DNA from: Tranquillimonas alkanivorans
GTDB taxonomy: Bacteria; Pseudomonadota; Alphaproteobacteria; Rhodobacterales; Rhodobacteraceae
Assembly (NCBI RefSeq): GCF_900115595.1
Contig: NZ_FOXA01000002.1
Span: forward strand, 62,001 to 126,000
DNA length: 64,000 bases
Reading direction: 5' to 3'
The position numbers and the translations under genes are program-made. Below the pieces are notes generated by a model that ran no database searches, was not told the DNA's origin, and saw only the letters and a list, made by a program, of their open reading frames with translations. Positions 1-8,100 of the stretch are shown one piece after another. How positions within the stretch are numbered: position 1 is the first letter of the stretch; each line of letters starts with the position of its first letter.

Positions 1-1
1 G

Positions 2-367
2 TCGCTCGCGACCTTGCCGCCGATCGCGGTGCTGGGAGTGCTGGCGGTGCTGTGCCCGCTCGCGCTGTTTCGGCTGGTGCGGCGCACCTATGCCGGGCTT
101 GCCATCGCGGCGCTTCTGTCGCTGACGCTGCTGCTGGTCGCCGGCGGCATCGCCTTCGCCTGGGCCTATGCCATCGGCGGCGCGGACCTTGCCGCCGCGT
201 TCGGCACCGCGCCGCTGGCGACGGGGCTGATGTTTCTCGGCCGCGGGCTGAGCGCCGCGCTGGTCTGGGGCCCGATCCTCGCGCTGACGCTGTTCGCGCT
301 GACCCGCCGGGTCGAGGAGGCGCGCGGCGAAGCGCTCAAGCACCGGGAGCTACACGGCAACGGCTGA
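2..367 (+). CDS. C-terminal part of an integral membrane protein (left-truncated)
   Basis: The reading frame is open from the first bases of the window to a TGA at 365-367, so the true start probably lies to the left; a TTG at 14 is the first start-like codon seen. The visible 121 residues hold about three hydrophobic segments (roughly residues 6-22, 30-55 and 68-100), followed by a charged tail rich in Arg and Glu. I do not recognise the family. It runs in the same direction as the DUF1523 gene 85 bases downstream and could share a transcript with it. No catalytic motif is visible. Confidence 0.6.
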   Translation, partial: SLATLPPIAVLGVLAVLCPLALFRLVRRTYAGLAIAALLSLTLLLVAGGIAFAWAYAIGGADLAAAFGTAPLATGLMFLGRGLSAALVWGPILALTLFALTRRVEEARGEALKHRELHGNG

Positions 368-451
368 AGCGGTGGCGCCGCGCGCGCCTGTCGCGTATTC
401 GTGGCCAGGCCGGACCCGCGCCGGCCCGAACGCAACCGCCGAGGGAACCCG

Positions 452-1018
452 ATGCTGCGCTACCTGAGATGGACCCTGCGGGCGATCCTCGCCCTCGCCG
501 TGCTCGCCTTCCTGCACTACACGCTGCCGCAGCGCGATATCGTGCGCATCGTGAATACCTATGAAGAGCGGCAGGATTTCGGCTGGAACGCGATCTTCTG
601 GTCGGGTCCCAGCACCGGCGGGGCGGATGTGCCGAACCGCGACGTATTGTTCATCCAGACGATCCAGGAAGACGGCGATCCGATGGTGTATCGCAACGAA
701 GATACCGGCTGGGGTTGGCCGCCGTACTTCAAGTTCGACACTGCCAACCTGCAGACCGAGGCGGCGGACGCCGTGTCGAGCCGCGACGACCCGCGCTGGT
801 ACGCGATCCGGCATTACGGCTGGCGCATACCGCTGTTCAGCGCGTTCCCCAACGCCGTCTCGATCGAGCCGGTGGCGGGGCCGGAGGTGCGGCTGATCCC
901 CTGGTTCAACATCGTGTTCGTGACGCTTCTGGTGATCGTGTTCCTTGTGCTGCGCCGGTTCTGGATCATGTTCCGCGAGCGCACGATCGACCCGCTTTTC
1001 GACCGTCGCGGGGGCTGA
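452..1018 (+). CDS. DUF1523 family membrane protein
   Basis: A 188-residue protein with a hydrophobic segment near the N-terminus (about residues 10-27) and another near the C-terminus (about 149-170), enclosing a domain of roughly 115 residues that would lie on the periplasmic side. The central part, with a Trp/Gly-rich stretch reading GWGWPP and a following YFKFD, matches my memory of the DUF1523 family, which is common in Rhodobacterales and has no known function. I chose the ATG at 452, preceded by GAGGGAA, over an in-frame upstream start at 401 that would add an Arg/Pro-rich leader. Ends in a basic cytoplasmic tail. Confidence 0.75.
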   Translation: MLRYLRWTLRAILALAVLAFLHYTLPQRDIVRIVNTYEERQDFGWNAIFWSGPSTGGADVPNRDVLFIQTIQEDGDPMVYRNEDTGWGWPPYFKFDTANLQTEAADAVSSRDDPRWYAIRHYGWRIPLFSAFPNAVSIEPVAGPEVRLIPWFNIVFVTLLVIVFLVLRRFWIMFRERTIDPLFDRRGG

Positions 1019-1123
1019 GCGCACCTTTCGCCAGACGCGTGCCAAATTGCCGCCACGAAGCCGCATATACTTTCGGTTGAGGCGGCGGCACATCCGTCGC
1101 GCCACAATTCAAGCGGGAGAGGC

Positions 1124-1159
1124 ATGACCGTCTGTTCCATCCGGGGGTGCACCCGATGA
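1124..1159 (+). CDS. Possible 11-codon leader peptide upstream of the next gene
   Basis: An ATG at 1124 sits behind the best ribosome-binding site in this gap (GGGAGAGG, about 4 bases away) but encodes only MTVCSIRGCTR before a TGA at 1157-1159. That stop overlaps the ATG at 1156 of the following gene as ATGA, the arrangement used for translational coupling elsewhere in this window. It could be a regulatory leader or coupling cistron. Alternatively, a sequence error may have separated a real N-terminus from its gene. No long run of one amino acid is present, so classic attenuation is not indicated. Confidence 0.35.
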   Translation: MTVCSIRGCTR

Positions 1160-1869
1160 CCCTGGCCCCCGACCCGGCCGCGGCGAGGCCCCAGATCGCG
1201 ATGCTGGCCGCCGATGCCGAGGCGGTCGAGGCCCTTTGGGACACTTTGGCGGGCCGGTCGCCGCCCGAAGGCTCGGCAAGCCGCCTGCGGCACCTGTCCT
1301 TCGGGACGGACGAGGACGACCATGACGGCAACGGCGTCCTGCGGGTGCAGGCGTGCAGCCCGGTTCTCGAAATGTGCGATCTGGTGGACCTCTCCTGCTT
1401 CACCGACCCGGCGGCGCCAGTCGGGCCGCTGGAACGGGCGCTTGACCTGTGCGAGGCGGCGATCTGGTGTACAAGCGCGGCCGATCCCTGGCCCTCGCGT
1501 GAGGCGCTGGTCTGGGCGCGGGCGGGGCGGCCGTTGCGCGCGCGCAGCATGCTGGCGGTGGACGGATTGCAGGAGGCGAAGGGAGCAGAGCGCCGGCGGC
1601 TTCTGCGCGGCCTGCGCCGGACGACCGAGGGTTTCTTCGCCGAATGCGCATCGCTGTCTGAAGCCGCCGCGCCGGGCATCCCCGTCGTCGTGGCCGAGGT
1701 GCTTGGCATGGTCGGGCTGCCGGTCTCGCACCGCGTCGGGCACGTCGCGCCCGATGCCGCCGTCCGCCCGGTGCGCGTCTCGGTCGAGGTGGGTGACGCC
1801 ACGCGGACGCCGCGCCCGGTCAAGAGCGCGGCGCCCAGCCCGTTCCGGCGGGCGTCGCGGAAGGATTAG
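1156..1869 (+). CDS. Hypothetical protein, possibly a degenerate GTPase-like protein
   Basis: About 237 residues, unrecognised by name. The middle segment (roughly residues 80-145) has the rhythm of a small G-protein core: a region reading WCTSAADPW, a hydrophobic strand then VDG, and an Arg-rich helix. There is no P-loop GxxxxGK[ST] and no clear NKxD, so any nucleotide binding is doubtful. It is acidic in the first half and ends in a basic, Ser/Pro/Arg-rich tail, with no signal peptide or membrane segment. The start is uncertain: ATG 1156 overlaps the leader stop at 1159, while a GTG at 1147 is in frame just upstream. It converges on the hydrolase gene, whose end it overlaps by four bases. 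Confidence 0.6.
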   Translation: MTLAPDPAAARPQIAMLAADAEAVEALWDTLAGRSPPEGSASRLRHLSFGTDEDDHDGNGVLRVQACSPVLEMCDLVDLSCFTDPAAPVGPLERALDLCEAAIWCTSAADPWPSREALVWARAGRPLRARSMLAVDGLQEAKGAERRRLLRGLRRTTEGFFAECASLSEAAAPGIPVVVAEVLGMVGLPVSHRVGHVAPDAAVRPVRVSVEVGDATRTPRPVKSAAPSPFRRASRKD

Positions 1870-2621
1870 AGCGTTTCGTCCAGGAACTCGATCAGCTCGG
1901 ACCAGGATTCCTGGTCGGCCGAGAGGTCGTAGTCGTCCGAGCCCCAGACGGTGAAGGAGTGGCGCGCGCCGCCGAAGACGTCGGCGGTATGGGTCACGCC
2001 GGCGTCCTGCAAGTCGGTCAGGAGGCTGGCGAGCGCGTCCATGCCCGACACCGGATCTGCGGTGCCGTGGAACAGCACGACCGGTGCCGTGACGGCGGAA
2101 TAATCCTGCCCCTCGGGCGTACCAAGGCCGCCGTGGAAGCTGACGAACCCGTCAAGCTCGGCCCCGGCGCGCGCGGCTTCCAGCACGGCGGCACCGCCGA
2201 AGCAGTAACCCATGACGACCATGCCGTCGGTCGCGCCGGGGACGTTCGCGGCCTCGTCGACCGAACCCAGCAGCCGTTCGCGGAACAGGTCGCGGTCCTC
2301 GTAAAGCGCGCCCGAGAGCTCGCGATACTCGTCCACCGATTGCGGGTCGGTCTCGGCACCGTAGACATCGATGGCGAAGGCGGTGTAGCCGAGCGCGGCC
2401 AGCATCTCGGCCCGGCGTTGTTCGTACTCGGTGAGCCCGTCCCAGTCGTGCACGATCAGCACGGTGCCCAGCGAGTTTTCGAGGTCGGTGTTGCGCGCGA
2501 CGTACCCCTCGAACGTGGTGTCGCCGACGGTGTACGTGTGCGGCTCGCCCACGATCTGCGCGTTCGCTGCGGCGGCCGACAGCGCCACGGCCGAGGCGGT
2601 GGCGAAAAGACGGAATGGCAT
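1866..2621 (-). CDS. Exported dienelactone hydrolase family protein
   Basis: A 251-residue alpha/beta hydrolase. The first ~21 residues form a signal peptide ending in Ala-Asn-Ala before Gln, so the enzyme is probably periplasmic. The nucleophile is a cysteine in GYCFGG, the hallmark of dienelactone hydrolases, with the acid in HGTADP and the histidine in ARHSF completing a Cys-Asp-His triad. An HDWDG loop lies near the oxyanion region. Family members hydrolyse lactones or small esters; the substrate here cannot be told. Translation starts at an ATG behind AAGGGGAG. It lies 75 bases downstream of pmtA on the same strand and could be read through from the phospholipid operon, though nothing links the functions. 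Confidence 0.85.
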   Translation of the reverse strand: MPFRLFATASAVALSAAAANAQIVGEPHTYTVGDTTFEGYVARNTDLENSLGTVLIVHDWDGLTEYEQRRAEMLAALGYTAFAIDVYGAETDPQSVDEYRELSGALYEDRDLFRERLLGSVDEAANVPGATDGMVVMGYCFGGAAVLEAARAGAELDGFVSFHGGLGTPEGQDYSAVTAPVVLFHGTADPVSGMDALASLLTDLQDAGVTHTADVFGGARHSFTVWGSDDYDLSADQESWSELIEFLDETL

Positions 2622-2696
2622 CAGGCAATCTCCCCTTTGGTCAGGTTCACGCGGCGGGAGATAGCGCGCGGGCCGGGAAGTTCACCCGTTGCGGGT

Positions 2697-3317
2697 TCAG
2701 CCGCCGGCCTTGGTCAGGACGAGGAACGTCATCATGCCGACCGGCGGAAGGGCTTCGCGGTGTTCCACGCACAGCGAGGCTTCCTGCAAAACCGTGCCCA
2801 GCGTGAAGTCCGAATGCCAGCCCAGAAGGTCGGCGAAGGGGGCGGTGGCCTTTTCGACCGACGCCATGACGCCGCGCTCGGCCGCGAAGTGATTGGTGAT
2901 CACCACTTTGCCGCCCGGCGCGCAAACGCGGGCGATTTCGCGCATCACCCGTTCGGGCTCGGGAACGACGGACAAGACGTGCATGGCCGCGACGGTCTCG
3001 AAACACCCGTCCGGGAAGTCCAGCTCGCGCGCATCCATCTGGCGCAGCGCCTCGACATGGGACAGCCGCAGGTCGGCGGCCCTCTGGCGCGCCTTGCCCA
3101 GCATCTCGGCGCTGAAGTCGATGCCGGTGACCTTCAGTTCGGGCCGGTAGTGTTGAAGCGACAGCCCGGTACCGACCCCGACCTCGAGCAGGCGACCGGT
3201 GCGGCGGTTGATGTACTCGACGGCCCGGCGGCGGCCTGCCTGGGTGATCGCGCCAAACGTCCTGTCATAGATCGGGGCCCAGCGGGCATAGGAGGATTGA
3301 ACGGCCTTCAGGTCCAC
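2697..3317 (-). CDS. pmtA: Phosphatidylethanolamine N-methyltransferase (PmtA type)
   Basis: A 206-residue soluble class I SAM methyltransferase. It has SAM motif I EVGVGTG at residues 45-51 and an acidic residue ending strand 2 at Asp67 in TGIDFS, and it opens with a YARWAPIYD segment that I associate with Rhodobacter-type PmtA. The enzyme adds three methyl groups to phosphatidylethanolamine to give phosphatidylcholine at the cytoplasmic membrane surface. The start is a GTG at 3317 with an AGAGGGG ribosome site lying within the last codons of pssA, four bases upstream. Its place directly after psd and pssA, which make its substrate, is the strongest support for the role. Confidence 0.88.
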   Translation of the reverse strand: MDLKAVQSSYARWAPIYDRTFGAITQAGRRRAVEYINRRTGRLLEVGVGTGLSLQHYRPELKVTGIDFSAEMLGKARQRAADLRLSHVEALRQMDARELDFPDGCFETVAAMHVLSVVPEPERVMREIARVCAPGGKVVITNHFAAERGVMASVEKATAPFADLLGWHSDFTLGTVLQEASLCVEHREALPPVGMMTFLVLTKAGG

Positions 3318-3321
3318 GAAA

Positions 3322-4074
3322 CTACCCCTCTTGGTCCGAGGCGGCGGAGCGTCGAAGAAGCGCCCAGACCACCATCGCGACGTAGGTGATACAAAGTACG
3401 ACCAGCGTGATCCACGCGTAAGTCAGGAGTGCCGCGCCGACGAAGGCGAAGCCGACGAGGAAGTATTTCACGTTCTCGCGCGAAACACGCGTGGTCTTGA
3501 ACGACCAGGTCGGGATGCGGCTGATCATCAGGAAGCCCACGATTGCCGTCCACGCGCAGATCAGCGCGTCGGGGATCAGCGGCGCGTCGGCGAACGCGAA
3601 CGAGATGAACATCGGCAACATGACCAGCCCCGCGCCCGCGGGTGAGGGGACGCCGGTGAAATAGGCACTGGCGGAGCCCTTCGTCTCGGTCTTGGCGGTG
3701 ACGTTGAAGCGGGCCAGCCGGATGACGCAGCAGACCGAGAAGACCAGCACGCTCAGCCAGCCCGCGCTACGGGTGTCCTGCAACGCCCAGAAATAGATGA
3801 GCAGTGGCGCGGCGACCCCGAAGTTCAAAAAGTCGGCAAGCGAGTCGAGTTCGGCCCCGATGGGGCTGGAGCTGCGCAGAAGCCGCGCGATGCGCCCGTC
3901 GAGCCCGTCGAGCACGCCGGCGGCGAGGATCAGCAGCACCGCGCGGATATAGTCGCCCTGCACGCCGAAGCGGATCGCCGTTAGGCCGGCGCAGATCGCC
4001 GCCACCGTCAGCATGTTCGGCAGAAGCTGGATCAGCGCGAACTCGTTCCTGGTCTTCTCCTCCCGCTCGGCCAT
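3322..4074 (-). CDS. pssA: CDP-diacylglycerol-serine O-phosphatidyltransferase
   Basis: Makes phosphatidylserine from CDP-diacylglycerol and serine in the inner membrane. The 250-residue protein shows the complete CDP-alcohol phosphotransferase signature: DG at 59-60, AR at 63-64, Gly73, Asp77 and Asp81, in the pattern DGxxARx8Gx3Dx3D. Around eight hydrophobic segments follow and precede it. I start it at ATG 4074 (MAEREEK), four bases after the psd stop, rather than at an in-frame ATG at 4137 that would overlap psd by 59 bases. The four-base spacings on both sides indicate a psd-pssA-pmtA operon transcribed right to left. Confidence 0.92.
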   Translation of the reverse strand: MAEREEKTRNEFALIQLLPNMLTVAAICAGLTAIRFGVQGDYIRAVLLILAAGVLDGLDGRIARLLRSSSPIGAELDSLADFLNFGVAAPLLIYFWALQDTRSAGWLSVLVFSVCCVIRLARFNVTAKTETKGSASAYFTGVPSPAGAGLVMLPMFISFAFADAPLIPDALICAWTAIVGFLMISRIPTWSFKTTRVSRENVKYFLVGFAFVGAALLTYAWITLVVLCITYVAMVVWALLRRSAASDQEG

Positions 4075-4078
4075 GCGC

Positions 4079-4768
4079 TCATCCCGTCCTGTCACCCGCG
4101 GGGTGGTCGAGCTCGGCGATGACGGTTTCACCTGCAACCATCGTCTGACCGATGTGCACCAAGGGCTCCACGCCGTCGGGCAGATAGACGTCGAGGCGCG
4201 AGCCGAAGCGGATCAGCCCGAAGCGTTCGCCCCGCGCCACCCGGCCGCCGGGCTTGACGAAGCACAGGATGCGACGGGCCACGAGCCCCGCAATCTGCAC
4301 GACGACCAGCTGCCGCCCGTCCTCCATCCGCAGGGCGAGGCTGTTGCGCTCGTTGTCGGCGCTGGCCTTGTCCAGCGAGGCGTTGAAGAACTTGCCGGGC
4401 CGGTAGTGCACGGCCGTGACCTCCCCGGCGGCGGGGGCGCGGTTGATGTGGCAGTTGAACACGCTCATGAACACGCTGACGCGGGTGAGCGGCTCGTCCG
4501 ACACGCCCAGCTCGGCGGGCGGCACGGCCTTCTCGATCAGCGACACGATGCCGTCGGCGGGGCTGACCACGACGCCGGGGCGTTCCGGCACGACGCGCTC
4601 GGGGTCGCGGAAGAAGTAGTAGCACCAGACCGTCAGGCCGACGCCGATCCAGCCCAGGAAGTCGGACAGAAGGAACAGCACGGCGGTGGCGACCGCGAAG
4701 ATCGCCACGAACTTCCGCCCCTCGGGGTGCATTGGCTTGATGAAGGTGCGCAGCATCGAAAGGTGCAT
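4079..4768 (-). CDS. psd: Phosphatidylserine decarboxylase, short pyruvoyl type
   Basis: A proenzyme of about 229 residues that converts phosphatidylserine to phosphatidylethanolamine. Near the C-terminus the sequence [11 protein letters not shown] holds the Gly189-Ser190 bond where the chain is expected to self-cleave and form the pyruvoyl group. Its short length and FGSR motif fit the PSD-A class found in many alphaproteobacteria rather than the E. coli form. One hydrophobic segment (about residues 22-50) anchors it to the membrane. ATG 4768 is preceded by GGAGA at a usable distance; an ATG at 4756 and one at 4810 are alternatives. It is the first gene of the phospholipid operon. Confidence 0.9.
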   Translation of the reverse strand: MHLSMLRTFIKPMHPEGRKFVAIFAVATAVLFLLSDFLGWIGVGLTVWCYYFFRDPERVVPERPGVVVSPADGIVSLIEKAVPPAELGVSDEPLTRVSVFMSVFNCHINRAPAAGEVTAVHYRPGKFFNASLDKASADNERNSLALRMEDGRQLVVVQIAGLVARRILCFVKPGGRVARGERFGLIRFGSRLDVYLPDGVEPLVHIGQTMVAGETVIAELDHPAGDRTG

Positions 4769-4820
4769 GTGCAATCGGTCTCCGGATCGCGCGGGCCGGA
4801 CCGCCCGCATCCGGACCTAC

Positions 4821-6002
4821 CTACAGCTTCGACGGCGCCCCTTCCACCCTGCGCGGGTCCGACGCCCCGTCGAGCGTGCGGCGGATCAGGCCGTCGAGCC
4901 GCGCGGCATAGGCTTTGGGCGCGAACGTGTCGAGATAGCGCTGGCGCGCCGCGGGATTGATCCGTGCGTCCGGGGGGACATCGATGACCTCCAGCACCGC
5001 ATCCGCCATCGCGTCGACGTCTCCGTGCGCTACGGCCCGGCCGGTGGAGGACGCGACTTCTTCGGCACCAGTCCCGGCGAAAACGATGGGCGTGCGCCCG
5101 CAGGCCATCGCTTCGGCCACCACCAAGCCGAACCCCTCCTGCTCGCTGGTAAGCAGGAAGACGGAACACGCCGCCATGTAGCGAAACGGGTCCGGGTCGA
5201 ATGGCAGGAATGTGCAACGCTCGCCCAGCCCGTGGGCGTCGATCTGCCGCTGCACCGTCGACGGGGCGGCCGAGCCGAGCCACACAAACCGAGCAGAGGC
5301 GTGGCGCCGGCAGACGCGTGCCGCGACCTCGACAAACAGATCCGGCCGCTTGCGGCGCGATGCGGTGGCGACGTTCAGGATCAGCGGCGGGTCCTCGGGC
5401 TCGCGCAGCGTCAGGTGCTCCGCCGGGAGGCGCTGGCAGTTATAGATGACCTCGGCGCGGGAGACGCCCAGGAACTCGGCCACGTCCTCTGCCGCGCGCT
5501 CGGAGATGGCGAGGTGGCGCAGCGCAGCATCCCGCAATGCGGCGGCGCTGCGGTCGAAGCGGCGCGCGCCCATCCTGCGGCGCAGCCTTTCCAGCTTCAC
5601 GCGCGCGTTGCGCCACAGCACGAAGGTGGGGATCTGCCGGTGGCGGCATTCCTCGACCAGCCGCACGACAAGGCGCGGCTCGGCGATCAGGGACGCGCCG
5701 GAGTTGAGGATGGCGAAGTCATAGGGCTTGTTGCGAAGCTGCCCCACGATGCGGGCATGGCGGAGCGGCTCGGTGATCTTCGCCATGAACCCGCTGGACC
5801 GGAAGCTGACCAGGTCGATTTCCGTTCCAAGGTCGGCGAGCGCGTCCCGGGAGGTCCGGAAAGACGTCAGCGACTGGCGCGGGCCATAGGTCACGAAGCC
5901 CTTCAGGGGCCGTACGCGCGCGACGTCCGCTTCGTGCTCGTTCGCCTGCACCTGCCTTACCCGGTCGTCCGGCGCGGCCGGACCTTCATTCTCCAACACC
6001 AT
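4821..6002 (-). CDS. GT4-family glycosyltransferase
   Basis: A 393-residue GT-B fold enzyme. The C-terminal half carries the family's E-x7-E pair at Glu289 and Glu297, in [17 protein letters not shown], which binds the nucleotide of the sugar donor. The phrase [18 protein letters not shown] marks the start of the second Rossmann domain. The N-terminal ~35 residues are polar and acidic. No signal peptide or membrane helix is seen, so it likely acts on the cytoplasmic face, but donor and acceptor are unknown. Its ATG lies 17 bases inside the end of the 2-hydroxyacid dehydrogenase gene, so the two are co-transcribed. It ends 53 bases before psd, and a role in making a glycolipid is possible but unproven. 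Confidence 0.82.
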   Translation of the reverse strand: MVLENEGPAAPDDRVRQVQANEHEADVARVRPLKGFVTYGPRQSLTSFRTSRDALADLGTEIDLVSFRSSGFMAKITEPLRHARIVGQLRNKPYDFAILNSGASLIAEPRLVVRLVEECRHRQIPTFVLWRNARVKLERLRRRMGARRFDRSAAALRDAALRHLAISERAAEDVAEFLGVSRAEVIYNCQRLPAEHLTLREPEDPPLILNVATASRRKRPDLFVEVAARVCRRHASARFVWLGSAAPSTVQRQIDAHGLGERCTFLPFDPDPFRYMAACSVFLLTSEQEGFGLVVAEAMACGRTPIVFAGTGAEEVASSTGRAVAHGDVDAMADAVLEVIDVPPDARINPAARQRYLDTFAPKAYAARLDGLIRRTLDGASDPRRVEGAPSKL

Positions 6003-6975
6003 GAACTGGCGCGCCCTCCTTTTCGAATGCCGTGACGTTGGCGATGGTGGTTTCGGCGATGGCGGTCAATGCCTCTTCGGTGAAGAAGCCCTGGTGGCCG
6101 GTGATCAGGACGTTGGGGAAGGTCAGCAGCCGCGCGAAGACGTCATCGGGGATCACCTGGCTCGACAGATCCTCGAAAAACAGGTCGGCCTCTTCCTCGT
6201 AGACGTCGAGCCCGACGCTGCCGATGCGCCCGCTCTTGAGCGCGCCGATCAGGGCGGTGGTGTCCACGACTGCGCCGCGGCTGGTGTTCACCAGCATGAC
6301 GCCCGGTTTCATCTTCTCCAGTGCCTCGGCGTCGATCAGGTGGTGGGTCTGCGGCGTCAGCGGGCACTGCAGCGTGACAATGTCGCTTTCCGCGAGCAGC
6401 TCGTCCAGCGGGACGTAGCGGACGCCGAGCGCCAGGCAGTCGGGATTTTCGTGCGGGTCGTGGGCCAAGATGCGGCAGCCGAAGCCGGTGAGGATGCGGG
6501 CGACGACCGATCCGATCTCGCCCGTGCCGACGATGCCGGCGGTGCGGCCGTTCAGGTCGAACCCCAGGAGCCCGTCGAGCGAGAAGTTGCCTTCGCGCAC
6601 GCGGTTGTATGCGCGGTGCAGCTTGCGATCGAGCGCGAGGATCAGCGCGACCGTGTGCTCGGCCACCGCGTGGGGGGAATAGGCCGGCACGCGCGCGACC
6701 TGCATCCCCGCCTCGCGCGCCGCGTTCAGATCGACGTTGTTGAAGCCGGCCGAGCGCAGAGCGATCAGTCGCACGCCGAGCTCGGCCAGCGCATTGACGG
6801 TGTCGGCCGACAGGTCGTCGTTGACGAAGGCGCAGACGGCCTCGGCCCCGGCGGCCAGGGGCACGGTCTCTTTCGATAGGTGCGCGTCGAAGAAGGCGAG
6901 GTCGTGTGCGCCGGCATTGGCGCGTTCCAGGTAGGTCCGGTCGTAGGGCTTCGTGCTGAAGACGGCGACACGCAT
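5986..6975 (-). CDS. D-2-hydroxyacid dehydrogenase (D-lactate dehydrogenase-like)
   Basis: A 329-residue NAD-dependent oxidoreductase. It has the cofactor loop [10 protein letters not shown], the substrate-binding arginine in [10 protein letters not shown], the acidic partner near [10 protein letters not shown], and the catalytic histidine in [13 protein letters not shown]. The [10 protein letters not shown] ending and the [10 protein letters not shown] segment resemble the fermentative D-lactate dehydrogenase (LdhA) branch, which reduces pyruvate to D-lactate. A perfect AGGAGG precedes the ATG. It stands 60 bases downstream of ackA-pta on the same strand, so an overflow or fermentation group is plausible. 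Other 2-ketoacids could be the true substrate. Confidence 0.85.
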   Translation of the reverse strand: MRVAVFSTKPYDRTYLERANAGAHDLAFFDAHLSKETVPLAAGAEAVCAFVNDDLSADTVNALAELGVRLIALRSAGFNNVDLNAAREAGMQVARVPAYSPHAVAEHTVALILALDRKLHRAYNRVREGNFSLDGLLGFDLNGRTAGIVGTGEIGSVVARILTGFGCRILAHDPHENPDCLALGVRYVPLDELLAESDIVTLQCPLTPQTHHLIDAEALEKMKPGVMLVNTSRGAVVDTTALIGALKSGRIGSVGLDVYEEEADLFFEDLSSQVIPDDVFARLLTFPNVLITGHQGFFTEEALTAIAETTIANVTAFEKEGAPVHGVGE

Positions 6976-7035
6976 CGGGGCCTCCTGCGGTTCGGGTCTC
7001 GGTGCGTCCAGCTAACGGTGCAGACGGGCCGGGGT

Positions 7036-8100
7036 TCAAGCGTCTTCGGTGCGCAGCAACTCCAGCACGTCTCGCGCGATCTGCCGTTCCTCGTCGGCCT
7101 CGACGACGTGCACGGGCACGCGCCCGGCCCAAGACAGGTCCTCGACGATTCGCTCCCGTACCTCGGCCGCGTTCTCGCCTATGCCGCCGGTGAAGGCGAC
7201 GGCGTCGAGCCCGCCCATCGCGGCGATCATGCTGCCCGCGTGGCGCACCGCCCAGTAGCAGAAATGCTCGACCGCGAAGCGCGCCGTGTCGTCGTCGCGC
7301 GCCAGAAGCGCGGCCATATCGTTCGTGCCGCCAAGGGCCGTAAGCCCGCTGTCGTGGTTGAGCAGGCGCTCGGTCGCCTCGATCCCGCGCGCTGCGGCCA
7401 GCCGCAGGACCACGGCCGGGTCCACGTCGCCGCTGCGCGTGCCCATGGTCAGCCCCGAGACCGGCGAAAACCCCATCGTTGTCGCCACCGAGCGCCCGTC
7501 ACGAATGGCGCAGAGCGACGCGCCGTTGCCCAGGTGGCAGGCCAGCAGGCGGGACGGAAGCGGATCGATCCGCGTGACCAGCCAGGCATAGCTCAGCCCG
7601 TGAAACCCGTAGCGGCGGATGTCGTGGGCCCGGATGTCGCCGGGCAGCGCATAGGCCGTGGCGACGGCGGGGTTGGTGGCGTGAAATGCGGTGTCGAAGC
7701 TTGCCGCCTGCGGCAGCTCCGGCGCGCGCTGGCGCAACGTGCGGATGGCGGCGAGGCTGGAGGGGTTGTGCAGCGGGGCGAGCGGGATGCACGCTTCGAT
7801 GCGGGCGATCGTGTCGTCGTCGAGCAGGACGGGACGGGTCAGTGCCGCGCCGCCATGCACCACCCGGTGTGCGGCGGCGATGAGCGTGCCGGGGGTGACG
7901 CCTTCATCCGCCAGAGCCGCGAGCAGGCGGTCGAGCGCGGCGGCATGGTCCGAGGCCTCCACCTCGCGCGCCACCCCGTTCACGCGCAGGCGCGGGGCCC
8001 CGCCAATGCCCGAGACGTCGGCGCGCAGGCAAGAGGTCAGGTCGGCGGCGAAAAGCTCCACCTTGATCGAGGAGGAGCCCGCGTTGACGACGAGGATCAC
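7036..8100 (-). CDS. ackA: Acetate kinase, short form
   Basis: A 354-residue ASKHA-fold kinase that interconverts acetyl phosphate plus ADP with acetate plus ATP. Recognised by NAGSSSIK at the very N-terminus, HRVVHGG, the ASFDTAFH segment with the catalytic aspartate, HLGNGAS for the phosphate, and GTRSGDVDP. It is about 45 residues shorter than E. coli AckA; I see the core motifs but have not mapped where the shortening lies. The start is a GTG whose first bases overlap the pta stop as GTGA, showing translational coupling with the gene that supplies acetyl phosphate. Confidence 0.9.
   Translation of the reverse strand: MILVVNAGSSSIKVELFAADLTSCLRADVSGIGGAPRLRVNGVAREVEASDHAAALDRLLAALADEGVTPGTLIAAAHRVVHGGAALTRPVLLDDDTIARIEACIPLAPLHNPSSLAAIRTLRQRAPELPQAASFDTAFHATNPAVATAYALPGDIRAHDIRRYGFHGLSYAWLVTRIDPLPSRLLACHLGNGASLCAIRDGRSVATTMGFSPVSGLTMGTRSGDVDPAVVLRLAAARGIEATERLLNHDSGLTALGGTNDMAALLARDDDTARFAVEHFCYWAVRHAGSMIAAMGGLDAVAFTGGIGENAAEVRERIVEDLSWAGRVPVHVVEADEERQIARDVLELLRTEDA

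Noticed and set aside
1047-1071. Promoter TTGCCG...TATACT before the orphan gene
   Set aside because: The spacer is only 13 bases, too short for a normal sigma-70 promoter.
1959-3389. Long plus-strand open frame of 476 codons
   Set aside because: It is antisense to the dienelactone hydrolase and pmtA genes, and its composition is the Arg/Gly/His-rich pattern of a high-GC shadow frame with no recognisable motif.
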